From Campylobacterales bacterium (lineage in GTDB: Bacteria > Campylobacterota > Campylobacteria > Campylobacterales > QNZT01), in assembly GCA_016744895.1 (NCBI GenBank), contig JADGDK010000003.1, positions 15,136-56,049 on the forward strand: a stretch of 40,914 bases of DNA, read 5' to 3'. Position numbers and translations under genes: made by a program. Of the stretch, positions 24,313 through 33,671 are shown piece after piece. Below the pieces are notes generated by a model, which saw only the letters and a program-made list of their open reading frames with translations, ran no database searches and was not told where the DNA came from. Within the stretch, counting starts at the first letter, position 1. Each line of letters opens with the position of its first letter.

Positions 24313-25983
24313 TTATATTGCTTTAGTTTTAAACATCAAAACTGGAACGAAAATAAGAGAAACTGCAACAGCCGCTACAGTACCTGATATCAAAGCAACA
24401 CCAAGTCCACCAAATACAGGATCTGTAGCTAAAAGAGCAGACCCTAATATAATAGCAATCGCTGTTAAAAATATAGGAGTGGCTCGAGTTGCAGTTGCAA
24501 CTGCAATAGCACGACGCTTTTCCATCCCCTTCTCTTCCATAAGTGATTTTGTAAAATCTATAAGTAACAGTGAATTTCTAGAACTGATTCCCATCAATGC
24601 AATAAATCCAATCAACGAAGTAGCTGTTAGAAAGAATGTCTCCGAAGTAAACCAATTTGCAACCCAGTGTCCTATCAAAACACCAATAATAGAAAGAAAA
24701 CTACCACCAAGTATAATGCCACTAATCGCAAAACTTTTATAATAAATAACCAATAATAAAAAAATCAAAACAAGAGCTGCAATAAAAGCACCACCAAGAT
24801 CTCTAAAAGTATCAAGTGAAACTTTCATTTCTCCATCCCAGCGAAGTAAAAACTTTTCACCACTTTTTTTATCTACTAAATTCAGATCAAACATGAATGT
24901 AGACATACCAGGAACTTTGCTCACATTATAATCTTTATCAAAAACTTCAATCATTTTATTTCTAGCATCTAGTAATGGATAGAGTTGACTTACCATATCA
25001 GTCTCAGCTAAAACATTTGCCATTTTTTTCAAATTTTTAGAGAAAATTGCTGGTGCATTTTGTACTTTTTTTACTGAAACAAGTTCATTAACGGGAACCA
25101 TCATACCTCTTTGATTCATAAGACGAAGTGCTGAAAGCTTTGCTTCAAGTGCTTCTTGACTAGAAGTTTCAAGTTTTTTAGTTTCATCACTTAAAACTAA
25201 AAATATTGGTATTTGGTCAGGAGAATTTTGTGAGTTTTTAACCGCAATTGCCATACCTTCAAATGCTAAATAAAGTATATTATTTAATTGTTCAAGAGAA
25301 ACACCTGAACGGCTTATTTTCTCAGGATCAGCGATCAACTCATGTTTAGTATACATCTCATCTTGCATAACATCTACATCGACCAAGCCTTCTGTTTCAA
25401 TCAAAATATTAGCAACTCTTTCAGCCATCATTCTTATAGATTTCTCTTCATCTGCATATACTTCAACAACGATAGAAGCCATAGTTGGAGGACCAGCCGG
25501 CTGTTCAATCATCTTGATACTTGTACTTTCTTGTAATTTACACTTACTATTAATCACAGGTCTCAAACGTTGAACCATTAAAAAGGAAGCTTCATCACGA
25601 CCATGCTTATCTGTAAGATTTACAACAATTTCTGCCGCATTTTCACCCTGTTTAAGGGTTGATCCTTTTACCAAACCAGCATAATCTAGTGGAGAACCTT
25701 GTCCTAAATAGACTTGTGCATTTACAACTTCTTCTTCTTGTTTTAAGATCTCTAAAACACAATCAGTCGTAGCACGTGTTTGATGGATTGAACTTCCTGA
25801 TGGCGTATCCACATAAATCGAATATGTATTCGTACTTTTACCAGGTAGCATTCTCGCTTTGACCATTTGCGTTGGTAACATCATGATAGATAAACCAAGT
25901 GCTACAAAAGTTAATATAATCACCATGGTACGTTTAGAGGCATGTCCATTTACACTATATATAAAATTTTCTAACCACTTCAT
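24313..25983 (-). CDS. RND efflux permease, C-terminal half (separate gene)
   Basis: A 556-residue protein corresponding to the second half of an RND pump: one membrane helix (TMVIILTFVALGLSIMML), a large periplasmic porter/docking loop (residues ~45-385), then five more helices. The TM10 region reads GISSRNSLLLIDFTKSLMEE, with Arg where AcrB has the essential Lys940. Position-specific family motifs follow (RATPIFLTAIAIILGSALLA). It starts at an ATG overlapping the stop of the N-terminal half by 4 bases (ATGA), right at the natural boundary between the two pseudo-symmetric RND halves. Both halves look complete, so this is a two-polypeptide pump rather than a damaged gene, unless a sequencing error sits exactly at the junction. 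Confidence 0.88.
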   Translation of the reverse strand: MKWLENFIYSVNGHASKRTMVIILTFVALGLSIMMLPTQMVKARMLPGKSTNTYSIYVDTPSGSSIHQTRATTDCVLEILKQEEEVVNAQVYLGQGSPLDYAGLVKGSTLKQGENAAEIVVNLTDKHGRDEASFLMVQRLRPVINSKCKLQESTSIKMIEQPAGPPTMASIVVEVYADEEKSIRMMAERVANILIETEGLVDVDVMQDEMYTKHELIADPEKISRSGVSLEQLNNILYLAFEGMAIAVKNSQNSPDQIPIFLVLSDETKKLETSSQEALEAKLSALRLMNQRGMMVPVNELVSVKKVQNAPAIFSKNLKKMANVLAETDMVSQLYPLLDARNKMIEVFDKDYNVSKVPGMSTFMFDLNLVDKKSGEKFLLRWDGEMKVSLDTFRDLGGAFIAALVLIFLLLVIYYKSFAISGIILGGSFLSIIGVLIGHWVANWFTSETFFLTATSLIGFIALMGISSRNSLLLIDFTKSLMEEKGMEKRRAIAVATATRATPIFLTAIAIILGSALLATDPVFGGLGVALISGTVAAVAVSLIFVPVLMFKTKAI

Positions 25984-27611
25984 GATTTTGTGTCCTCTAA
26001 TTTTTCTTTGTGTATATCATCTTCATGATGATGCTTTGTTGGTTTTTTCAACATCTTATTAGCCATGTATGGCGTAAAAATATAAGCAACAACCAATGAT
26101 GCAAAAAGTGCTACAGGTACGTTGTAAGGAATAGGTTTCATAAACTCACCCATCATACCACCAACAAAAGCCATAGGAACCATGGTTAAGATGATCGCTA
26201 AAGTCGCTATATTTGTAGGGGCTCCAATCTCATCTGTTGCAGTTATCATAATTTCTGATTGCTCTCTCTCAACAGCATCAGGTTCATGCATATGTCTATG
26301 GATATTTTCAATTACAATAATCGCGGCATCAACCAATAACCCCAAACTTAATAAAAATGCAAAAAGTGTAATACGATTAATAGTTTGTCCTGTAAGATAT
26401 GCGATAAAAAGTGTAATTGCTAAGATTGCCGGTACTGTGAAAGTTACAATTAAAGACTCTCTCCAACCAAGTGCAAGCACCAATACCACCGCAATAATTA
26501 AAATCGTAATGACAAGATGGTGTACTAATTCATTAACAGCTTCATCTGCCCTGCTTCCATAATTCCTAGTAACCATATATCCGATACCAGCTTGTGTTAA
26601 TTCCTCATCAAAGGTCGATAGTTTATCAACCACTGAATGTGCAACATTAACTGCATTTGTCCCTTTTAACTTTGCAACTGTAAGAGTAATTTGATCTTTT
26701 TTCTCAGAAAATTTATCTCCATCTCTATAAATCAATTCTGCAGACTTATAATTTTGAGTATCATACGATTTTTCAACAGTTGCAACATCTTTTAGATATA
26801 TGGGTGAGTTCATATAAGAAGCTACGATAACATTTCCCACATCTTCAACACTATTAATTGCATTTTTGATACCAAAGATCATAATTGTTCCATTATCAAC
26901 ACTGTTTTTTACATCTGGAACATTAACCGCCAAAGATTTAAGTGCATTCATAATTTGACCAAGAGAGAGATGATACCCAGAAAGTTTATAAAGATCTACT
27001 TTAACATTAAATTGTTCTTTGTGTTCACCTTTAAGTGTTGTTTTTGCAACATTCTCTATCTCATTGAAGTTTTGTTGAACTTTACGTACTTTTTTAAAAA
27101 GATCCGTATTTTCGAGTTTTGAAGAGTCTTTTAGATAAAACGCAACGGTAACGATCGGAACATCGATATCAATATCAAAAGGTTTAATCATAGGTTGCAT
27201 AGCACCTTTTGGTAAAAGTTCCATATTTTGCATCACTTTGTCATAAAGCTTTAAATTTGAATCTTCTCTATTTTCACCAATTTTGTACATGACATTGATA
27301 ATACCTGCGTTGTCTACTGCCACACCATAAATATGTTCAACACCAGAGATTTCACGAAGTTTTCTCTCTAGCGGCTTCACAATAATATTGTCAGCTTCTC
27401 TAGGTGTTGCACCAGGAAGTGGAACGATAACAGTACCACCACTAATTGCAATTTGTGGATCTTCTTCTCTTGGCATAACTACCAAAGATAAATAGCCTAT
27501 TGCTAATAAAAATACAGCTAATATTGCAGTTAAAGGATTATAGATAAATGATTTTGCCAACTTACCTGCATAATCGGTTACTTTAATATCTGAAACATCT
27601 TTCTCTTCCAT
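25980..27611 (-). CDS. RND efflux permease, N-terminal half (separate gene)
   Basis: A 543-residue protein equal to the first half of an RND pump. TM1 is PLTAILAVFLLAIGYLSLVV, followed by the periplasmic loop starting MPREEDPQI. TM2-TM6 follow, with TM4 motif LLVDAAIIVIEN (D428). AcrB has two adjacent aspartates here; this protein has D-A, as in heavy-metal RND pumps of the CusA type, so the proton relay differs from AcrB. The C-terminal tail after TM6 is hydrophilic and His-rich (KKPTKHHHEDDIHKEKLED) and could bind metal. The substrate is not predictable. Third gene of the TolC-MFP-RND operon, 11 bp after the adaptor. Confidence 0.88.
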   Translation of the reverse strand: MEEKDVSDIKVTDYAGKLAKSFIYNPLTAILAVFLLAIGYLSLVVMPREEDPQIAISGGTVIVPLPGATPREADNIIVKPLERKLREISGVEHIYGVAVDNAGIINVMYKIGENREDSNLKLYDKVMQNMELLPKGAMQPMIKPFDIDIDVPIVTVAFYLKDSSKLENTDLFKKVRKVQQNFNEIENVAKTTLKGEHKEQFNVKVDLYKLSGYHLSLGQIMNALKSLAVNVPDVKNSVDNGTIMIFGIKNAINSVEDVGNVIVASYMNSPIYLKDVATVEKSYDTQNYKSAELIYRDGDKFSEKKDQITLTVAKLKGTNAVNVAHSVVDKLSTFDEELTQAGIGYMVTRNYGSRADEAVNELVHHLVITILIIAVVLVLALGWRESLIVTFTVPAILAITLFIAYLTGQTINRITLFAFLLSLGLLVDAAIIVIENIHRHMHEPDAVEREQSEIMITATDEIGAPTNIATLAIILTMVPMAFVGGMMGEFMKPIPYNVPVALFASLVVAYIFTPYMANKMLKKPTKHHHEDDIHKEKLEDTKS

Positions 27612-27622
27612 AAAAACCTCTT

Positions 27623-28414
27623 TTATTTAAATGATATCTTTGAATACAAGCCGGGATAAATCATTTTCCCAGCCGGATCAAAACTAATTTTTACCTTAAA
27701 TGAGTGTGTCATAGGATTTGCACCAGGGATAATAGAGGCAATTGTACCAACTCCTTTAAGACCTGCTGAAGGAATAGAAACATCTACTTCTTTTCCAATT
27801 TTTATATATTTCAAATTTTTTTCGGAAACTTCAGTAACAATTTTTAGACGACTCAAATCTGTTAGTACAATAGCTGGCATACCAGGCATTGCCATTTCAC
27901 CCTCATTGATATTTTTCTGAACAATAACACCATCATTTGGCGCTTTTACTCTTAAATAGTTATATTGGTTTTCAACTTCTTTCAGTCTTGCTTTGGCTTG
28001 TGCAACTTGTTTTCTTGAAACTTTAATCATATCTCTAAGATTTTTCTCACCAAGTTCTAAATTTTCAAGTTGAAATTTAGAAACAATATCTTTGGCAAAT
28101 AATCTTCTATTTCTTTCAAGATTTAAAAGGACATTGGTATGTTGACTCTGATGCATTTGAAGTGAAAGTATTGCTTGCTGTATTGCTAACTCAACTTGAG
28201 CTTTGGCACTATCAATCTCTTTAGAGTCAATAACATAAAGAAGATCACCTTTTTTGACACGATCACCTTCTGCAACATTTACCTCTGTAATAAATCCCAT
28301 ATATCTACTGGTTAACATTTTTTTATTATCAGATACAACAGTCCCCGCTAATTCAAATTGTGCCGCATTTAGATAAGCAGACACCAATAACATTAAAATT
28401 ATAATTTTTTTCAT
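27623..28414 (-). CDS. Periplasmic membrane fusion (RND adaptor) protein, copy 2
   Basis: A 263-residue exported adaptor (signal peptide MKKIIILMLLVSAYLNA). It has lipoyl half-motifs (GFITEVNVAEGDRVKKGDLL and APNDGVIVQKNINEGEMAMP), an alpha-hairpin of ~80 residues that includes LFAKDIVSKFQLENLELGE, and a beta-barrel (LKIVTEVSEKNLKYIKIGKE). The hairpin tip contacts the TolC-like channel in this family. Operon order TolC-MFP-RND-RND places it as the dedicated adaptor. Like copy 1, it lacks the C-terminal membrane-proximal domain. AAGGA lies 9 bases before the ATG. Confidence 0.9.
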   Translation of the reverse strand: MKKIIILMLLVSAYLNAAQFELAGTVVSDNKKMLTSRYMGFITEVNVAEGDRVKKGDLLYVIDSKEIDSAKAQVELAIQQAILSLQMHQSQHTNVLLNLERNRRLFAKDIVSKFQLENLELGEKNLRDMIKVSRKQVAQAKARLKEVENQYNYLRVKAPNDGVIVQKNINEGEMAMPGMPAIVLTDLSRLKIVTEVSEKNLKYIKIGKEVDVSIPSAGLKGVGTIASIIPGANPMTHSFKVKISFDPAGKMIYPGLYSKISFK

Positions 28415-28445
28415 ATTTCATATTCCTTCTATATTATTTTATATC

Positions 28446-28467
28446 CGACGGCGTTACAGCTGCGTCG
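28446..28467. repeat. GC-rich inverted repeat in the TolC-MFP gap
   Basis: CGACG (28446-28450) and CGTCG (28463-28467) flank GCGTTACAGCTG. The ~24-bp island is far richer in G+C than its surroundings and lies alone in the 75-bp gap between the tolC-like and adaptor genes. No T-run follows. It could be an mRNA-stabilising stem or a trace of a dispersed repeat. Confidence 0.4.
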
Positions 28468-28489
28468 CACATGATCTTTGGCTCCAAAC

Positions 28490-29917
28490 CTAATAAGCTA
28501 ATTTATAAATTTGTAAAATCTTTTCATTTCTACCATTTTGTAGTTCAAGTAACTTCAATAACTTCTCTATTTGAAGTGATTGTTTAATAACAACATCATT
28601 AATCGAAGCTAATCCCTCTTTATAGCGCTCTTGATAAGCTTGATAAATTTCATCCATAAGCTCTATCTCTTTTTTAATACTATCAATTTGATTGTCAAGA
28701 TTTTGAATTTCAGTATTAATTTTTTTATACTGAAGTGATATACCTTTTTTAGCAAGCTCAATCTGTTTTTTAACCTTCATACGTTTAATTTTCTCTTGCT
28801 CGATTTTTACATTATCAATCCCACCATTAAAGATATTGATTTTTGCCTGCAAACCAATGGTATATCTGTCATGCTCATTAAAATCATTTAAAAACTTATC
28901 ATCACTACTGCCATACTCTGCAAATGCACCTATCTCAGGTTTATAAGAAGACTTACTAACATCAACCATTTTTGATTGAATTTCTAAACCTAATTTAGCT
29001 TTTTGAATATCTCTATTTCGTTTTAAAATATTTTCTAATGGCACTTCACAATCAAAAGTATTCAAAGAGATCTTTTTTATTGATTTTACTTCATTGTTTA
29101 ACAAAAAACTTAAAAATTGATAAGATAACTCTTTATTTGCTTGTGCTTGAAAAAGCATACGCTCTACATTTGATAATTTTGACTCTACCTCTAAAAGATC
29201 TGTTTTTTTAGCATAGCCTTCATCTCTCATTTGTACTGTGGCATTTTTCAATTTTTCAATATTATTTTTTATCGTTGTAAGATCAAGTTCAAATTGGTAA
29301 AGAAGTGAAATATCATAAAAAGTTTTGCGCACTTCATACTTCTTTTGAGCTTCAACTTTTTGTTTATCCAGCCTACTCATTTTTACCATTTTACTTGCAA
29401 TATTTCTATAGTTTGAAAGTTTTCCACCAGTATAAAGAGGGATCATATACATAAGTTTTGTATCAAAATGATTTCTAGTATCAGGAAAGTTTAAATCTTT
29501 CGGTGTTGTATTTAACAACTGACTACTCATTGCTGGATCAGACATTATCTGCCCAAATGTAGTAAAATCTCCATTAGACATACCTATCGCTTGCCCTACA
29601 CCACCCAAAAATTCACTAAAACCAAAATCTCTAAAATTTGCTTCTCTACTTTGAAGTTTAAATCCAAACACATTTCCTGCATCATTTGATCTCATACCCA
29701 TAATCTGGGCATCTAACTTACCATAAGAATAACCATTGGCAACTTTAACACCAAGTTTTGCAACATCTCTATCAAAATCTGCAATATTGATCTCTAAATT
29801 ATCTTTTTGAACAATATCAAGCGCTTCTTGTAATGTTAAATTTTCATAAGTTGTATTATTTTCTGCTAACAGTGCAGAAGTCAAAAATAACATAAACCAT
29901 AAAAGAATATTTTTCAA
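28490..29917 (-). CDS. TolC-family outer-membrane efflux channel
   Basis: A 475-residue outer-membrane efflux protein (signal peptide MKNILLWFMLFLTSALLA). The two pseudo-repeats of long coiled-coil helices and short beta strands are evident; the first begins LTLQEALDIVQKDNLEINIA. Late motifs are KINIFNGGIDNVKIEQEKIK and YQERYKEGLASINDVVIKQS, which correspond to the conserved second repeat. Trimeric channel that would complete the RND tripartite pump. The start is TTG (29915-29917) with GGGAG 7 bases upstream; the next ATG would cut the signal peptide. First gene of the efflux operon, with serA upstream on the same strand 89 bp away. Confidence 0.9.
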   Translation of the reverse strand: MKNILLWFMLFLTSALLAENNTTYENLTLQEALDIVQKDNLEINIADFDRDVAKLGVKVANGYSYGKLDAQIMGMRSNDAGNVFGFKLQSREANFRDFGFSEFLGGVGQAIGMSNGDFTTFGQIMSDPAMSSQLLNTTPKDLNFPDTRNHFDTKLMYMIPLYTGGKLSNYRNIASKMVKMSRLDKQKVEAQKKYEVRKTFYDISLLYQFELDLTTIKNNIEKLKNATVQMRDEGYAKKTDLLEVESKLSNVERMLFQAQANKELSYQFLSFLLNNEVKSIKKISLNTFDCEVPLENILKRNRDIQKAKLGLEIQSKMVDVSKSSYKPEIGAFAEYGSSDDKFLNDFNEHDRYTIGLQAKINIFNGGIDNVKIEQEKIKRMKVKKQIELAKKGISLQYKKINTEIQNLDNQIDSIKKEIELMDEIYQAYQERYKEGLASINDVVIKQSLQIEKLLKLLELQNGRNEKILQIYKLAY

Positions 29918-30006
29918 TTAAATCTCCCTATTCATTATTATCGCGATTCTACACCATTGCTACTTACATTACTATTAATAGTTTATTTTCTTAATATAAG
30001 AATAAG

Positions 30007-31593
30007 TTATAACGTGGCGTACGAAACTTTATTACAATTTTCAATAACCTCTAACTCTTTTAAAACTTCTTTACTAATTGCTTCATCAACCAACACAACA
30101 GCAAAAGCATCGCCATGCGTTGCTCTACCTAGTCTAAAATCTGAAATATTGATATTATGTTCAGCCAAACTACGTGTAATATTTGCAATTACACCTGGTT
30201 TATCACTATTTGAGATAAAAATCATTCTACCTTTTGGTTTAAAATCTAATTTAATATTATTCACATGCACAATTTTCTCAATACCATCATCAAAGACTGT
30301 ACCACCAATTATGATACTCTCTTTATCTGTAGTAAGTGCAATCTCTATTTTATTTTTATATTCACTAAAATTTCCAACTTTAATACTTTGTAGATCAATG
30401 CCTTTATCACGAGCAACAAAGTCAGCATTAACATAATTTATCTTTTCACCCATAGAACCTTTGAGTGATCCCACTAATGCAAATGTCAAGAGAGATTCAA
30501 GATGTTCAGAGACTTCACCTTCTGCTATAACTTTTAAAGATTTAATATTTCCAACATTGACTTGTGCCGCTAAAAATCCAATTTTTTGAGCTAGTTCTAA
30601 ATATGGCTTCATAAAAGAAGGCATTTCACTCTCTTTATAAGCTAAATTCAATGCATTTGGATAACTAATACCTCGTGCTGCATTCATAGCTTGTTCAGCT
30701 GCTTCAGTTGCAATTTTTTCTTGCGATTCTTGAGTATTTGCACCAAGATGAGGCGTAACAGATATATTTTCAAGATCTAACAATTTATGATCAATTGCAG
30801 GTTCTTTTGAAAAAACATCGATTCCCGCAAATGCTACCTTACCACTTTTTAACCCTTCATAGAGTGCATCTTCATTATACAGACCACCTCTAGCACAGTT
30901 AATAAGTCTTACTCCATCTTTCATTTTAGCAATCTCTTCACTACCAATCATATCAATAGTCTCTTGGTTTTTAGGAGTATGAATCGTAATAAAATCACAT
31001 GCTAAAATGTCATCAAAACTTGAAGTATAAGCAACACCACTCTCTAATGCACGTGAAGGGTCAATATACGGATCATAAGCTAAAACATCCATCTCAAATG
31101 CCAAAGCTCTTTTCGCAACACGACTTCCGATATTTCCAAAACCAATTACACCTAGTTTTTTACCTTTAAGCTCAATCCCATACCACTTTTCTCTTTTCCA
31201 TACACGATCAAGTTTTAGGTGATTGTTAGCATTTGGAAAACTTCGTGCACTAGAAATCAGATGTGCCATAGTAAGTTCAACCGCAGCAATAGTATTTGCT
31301 GTAGGTACATTCATAACAACAATACCTTTTTTACTACAACCTTCTATATCAACATTGTCAACCCCAACTCCAGCTCTTACAATTGAGGTCAAATTTGTTG
31401 AAGCATCAATAAATTTTTGATCAACATCTGTTGAACTTCGGGTAATGGCAACATCATACTCGCCAACCATTTCAAGTAATTTATCTTTGGGTATACTAGA
31501 AGCATCAATAAACTCAATATCACTACACATTTCTAATAACTTTAATCCACTTTGGTGTATCGCATCACACACTATAATTTTTTTTGTTTGCAT
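30007..31593 (-). CDS. serA: D-3-phosphoglycerate dehydrogenase
   Basis: A 528-residue enzyme for the first step of serine synthesis, oxidising 3-phosphoglycerate with NAD. The long form is present: catalytic and NAD domains (Rossmann motif GFGNIG, residues 151-156), catalytic triad R235 (NCARGGL), E264 (VFSKEP) and H282 (TPHLGAN). An intervening ASB-type domain (~320-450) and a C-terminal ACT domain (MIFISNSDKPGVIANITRSL) follow, where serine feedback usually acts. AGGAAAATAAT precedes the ATG. It is the downstream end of the conserved Campylobacterota cluster and is separated from the upstream 86-residue gene by a large inverted repeat. Confidence 0.97.
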   Translation of the reverse strand: MQTKKIIVCDAIHQSGLKLLEMCSDIEFIDASSIPKDKLLEMVGEYDVAITRSSTDVDQKFIDASTNLTSIVRAGVGVDNVDIEGCSKKGIVVMNVPTANTIAAVELTMAHLISSARSFPNANNHLKLDRVWKREKWYGIELKGKKLGVIGFGNIGSRVAKRALAFEMDVLAYDPYIDPSRALESGVAYTSSFDDILACDFITIHTPKNQETIDMIGSEEIAKMKDGVRLINCARGGLYNEDALYEGLKSGKVAFAGIDVFSKEPAIDHKLLDLENISVTPHLGANTQESQEKIATEAAEQAMNAARGISYPNALNLAYKESEMPSFMKPYLELAQKIGFLAAQVNVGNIKSLKVIAEGEVSEHLESLLTFALVGSLKGSMGEKINYVNADFVARDKGIDLQSIKVGNFSEYKNKIEIALTTDKESIIIGGTVFDDGIEKIVHVNNIKLDFKPKGRMIFISNSDKPGVIANITRSLAEHNINISDFRLGRATHGDAFAVVLVDEAISKEVLKELEVIENCNKVSYATL

Positions 31594-31612
31594 ATTATTT
31601 TCCTAATTTAAC

Positions 31613-31676
31613 TTAATTGAATCTTCTGATTATATATGTATACTATATTACATGCATAATCAGAAGATTCAATTAA
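31613..31676. repeat. Perfect 21-bp inverted repeat between serA and the 86-residue gene
   Basis: The left arm 31613-31633 (TTAATTGAATCTTCTGATTA and one more T) is the exact reverse complement of the right arm 31656-31676. The 22-base spacer itself contains ATGT/ACAT that can extend the stem. The right arm overlaps the stop codon of the minus-strand 86-residue gene. There is no T-run on either side, so it is not a classic terminator. It would form a very stable RNA hairpin in a read-through transcript or a cruciform in DNA. Confidence 0.85.
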
Positions 31677-31929
31677 ACTCAATATAAAACTTTTGAATAG
31701 GATAGAGATACTCTTTTTGATTTTTTTCACTGGAAAGTCTTTGGATCCAACTATTATCGTAGTTTTGCGCTTCCATTAAAGAACGTAACTGCTTCGTTTC
31801 GTTATCTATAATGGAAGTGCTTATAATTGTATCTTTTGTTGTAGTACTTAATCTAAAAACAAGTGCAATTCCAAGCACTACAACACTGCTTAAAGTTATG
31901 AAAACAAGATAAAGATATCCCTTATTCAT
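31669..31929 (-). CDS. Small single-pass membrane protein of the rpsA-serA cluster
   Basis: An 86-residue protein with one N-terminal membrane helix (GYLYLVFITLSSVVVLGIAL) and a ~60-residue, probably periplasmic, tail with SWIQRLSSEKNQKEYLYPIQ near its end. No domain is recognised. Its place between rpsA and serA corresponds to the small hypothetical or periplasmic protein at the same position in H. pylori and C. jejuni, as I remember the order, which supports a real, conserved gene. It lies 9 bp after rpsA; its stop codon is inside the inverted repeat. Confidence 0.75.
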   Translation of the reverse strand: MNKGYLYLVFITLSSVVVLGIALVFRLSTTTKDTIISTSIIDNETKQLRSLMEAQNYDNSWIQRLSSEKNQKEYLYPIQKFYIEFN

Positions 31930-31938
31930 AAACTTTTA

Positions 31939-33633
31939 TTAACCTTTTAACTGATCTTTTAACACATCACCTAATGTTGATCTCTCATCATTATTATACT
32001 CTTCTAATTGCGCTTTTTCTCTTGCTCTTGCAACTCTTTTAACAGAAAGTCTAATTCTATTTTTATCAGTATCAATAAATGAAATTGCAGCTTCAATATC
32101 TTCACCAATCTCTAAATCGTCTGCTTTTTTCTCACCAAGATCTTCATGACGTATCAATGCATCTACACCATCATTAAGCTCTACAAAAATACCGAACTCT
32201 TTTTTGTCACGAATTTTAGCTGTAACGATATCACCATTTTTATGCGTTTTAGCAAACACATCAATTGGACTCTCTTCAAGATCTTTTTTACTCAAAGATA
32301 TTTTTTCTTTATCATAATCAATTCTAACGATTTTTACTTCTACTTCATCACCTTCTGTGAAAAGATCTCTACATTTTTGAGCTCTATCCCATGAAGCATC
32401 TTCATTATGAAGTAATCCCTCTATACTTCCAATACGAACAAAAGCACCAAAGTTTGTAATCGTTGTAATCTTACCTTTTACAACATCTCCAGTTTTATGT
32501 TCTTTGATAAAACCTTCAAATGGTTTTGGAAGAATTTGCTTAAGTGAAACACGGAGTTTTTTCTTTTCAAAATCCATTTCAACAATTTCAACATCAATCT
32601 CTTGATCCACTTCTAAATAATCTTTTGGATGTTTAATATTTTTATCCCAAGAAATTTCAGAAACATGTAAAAAGCCTTCTACATCATTTCCAAGATCTAC
32701 AAATGCACCATAAGGTTCAATATTACTAACAAGAACTTTTACAGCATCACCAACTTCAAGTTGCTCAGCTAAATCATCCCATGGATCATCGATTGCAGCT
32801 TTAATAGATAGTGAAAGATGTCGTTTTTCTTCATCATATTTAATTGCTTTTACTTCAACTTCTTCACCTTCTTCATAAATACTTGAAGGGTTTACAGGAC
32901 CTTTATAACTGATTTCACTATAGTGAACTAATCCATCAACTCCACCAACATCTACAAACATACCATAACTTGTAATCTTTTTGATCACACCAATTGTTAC
33001 GTCATCTTTTGCTAATAATGCAGTAATAATTTCCGTTCTTTTTTCACGATCAGCTTCAACAAGAACTTTTCTTGAAATAACAATTGATTTTGTTTTTGGA
33101 TCTACTTTAATTACTTTAGCTTTTACTTTTTTGCCAATAATTGTATTTGAATCTTTAAAGTATGCTTGAGATTTTGGTAAAAAGAACTCTACATCATTCT
33201 CTTCAATGATATATCCACCCTTGTTTTTACCTGTAATAACACCATCAACTAGAACTTCACTATCTTCACTGTAATTGCTGATAAACTCTTCAACTTTTTT
33301 ACCTCTAATAGCTTTTTTATATGAAAGACCAGGACGTTCATTTCTAAAACCTGTAATCATAACACTAATTTTATCACCTACTTTAAAAATAGGGTTACCT
33401 TCAGCATCTAGAATCTCTTCTTTTCTAAGATATCCCTCTTGTTTTTTGCCAACATCAACTAAAACGCCATCTTCGTCATCTTTAATTGATACAATTACAC
33501 CTTCAACAAGACTTCCGCCTTTTTCCTCTTTGATCGATGCTTCAAACATCGATGCAAAATCTTCTTCATCTCCTAGATCCATCGCTTCTATTGCACTTTT
33601 ACTATGCACTTTAGCGCCCGCCTCATTCAACAT
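31939..33633 (-). CDS. rpsA: 30S ribosomal protein S1
   Basis: A 564-residue protein with six tandem S1 RNA-binding domains, recognisable by repeated G-x-[IV]-x-x-[IV]-x-x-[FY]-G-x-F-V patterns (e.g. GVIKKITSYGMFVDVGGVDG, VSNIEPYGAFVDLGNDVEGF, KITTITNFGAFVRIGSIEGL). S1 brings mRNA to the 30S subunit. The start ATG at 33631-33633 is preferred over the in-frame GTG immediately before it because AAAAGGA is better spaced from it. Length is close to that of other Campylobacterota S1 proteins. It follows ispH by 38 bp; S1 downstream of ispH is the usual arrangement in the phylum. Confidence 0.96.
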   Translation of the reverse strand: MLNEAGAKVHSKSAIEAMDLGDEEDFASMFEASIKEEKGGSLVEGVIVSIKDDEDGVLVDVGKKQEGYLRKEEILDAEGNPIFKVGDKISVMITGFRNERPGLSYKKAIRGKKVEEFISNYSEDSEVLVDGVITGKNKGGYIIEENDVEFFLPKSQAYFKDSNTIIGKKVKAKVIKVDPKTKSIVISRKVLVEADREKRTEIITALLAKDDVTIGVIKKITSYGMFVDVGGVDGLVHYSEISYKGPVNPSSIYEEGEEVEVKAIKYDEEKRHLSLSIKAAIDDPWDDLAEQLEVGDAVKVLVSNIEPYGAFVDLGNDVEGFLHVSEISWDKNIKHPKDYLEVDQEIDVEIVEMDFEKKKLRVSLKQILPKPFEGFIKEHKTGDVVKGKITTITNFGAFVRIGSIEGLLHNEDASWDRAQKCRDLFTEGDEVEVKIVRIDYDKEKISLSKKDLEESPIDVFAKTHKNGDIVTAKIRDKKEFGIFVELNDGVDALIRHEDLGEKKADDLEIGEDIEAAISFIDTDKNRIRLSVKRVARAREKAQLEEYNNDERSTLGDVLKDQLKG

Positions 33634-33671
33634 CACATTCCTTTTGGTTTTATAATTTTTAAAAAATTTAT

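Noticed and set aside
24313-27611. Interpreting the two RND genes as one frameshifted pseudogene
   Set aside because: Both halves are complete with intact membrane segments and the break falls exactly at the inter-half linker with a coupled ATGA start. I kept a sequencing or true frameshift only as the alternative to be checked.
29957-30436. A 159-codon plus-strand frame opposite the 3' part of serA
   Set aside because: serA is a full-length, well-conserved gene on the other strand. The frame starts in the intergenic gap without a ribosome binding site and its product resembles nothing.
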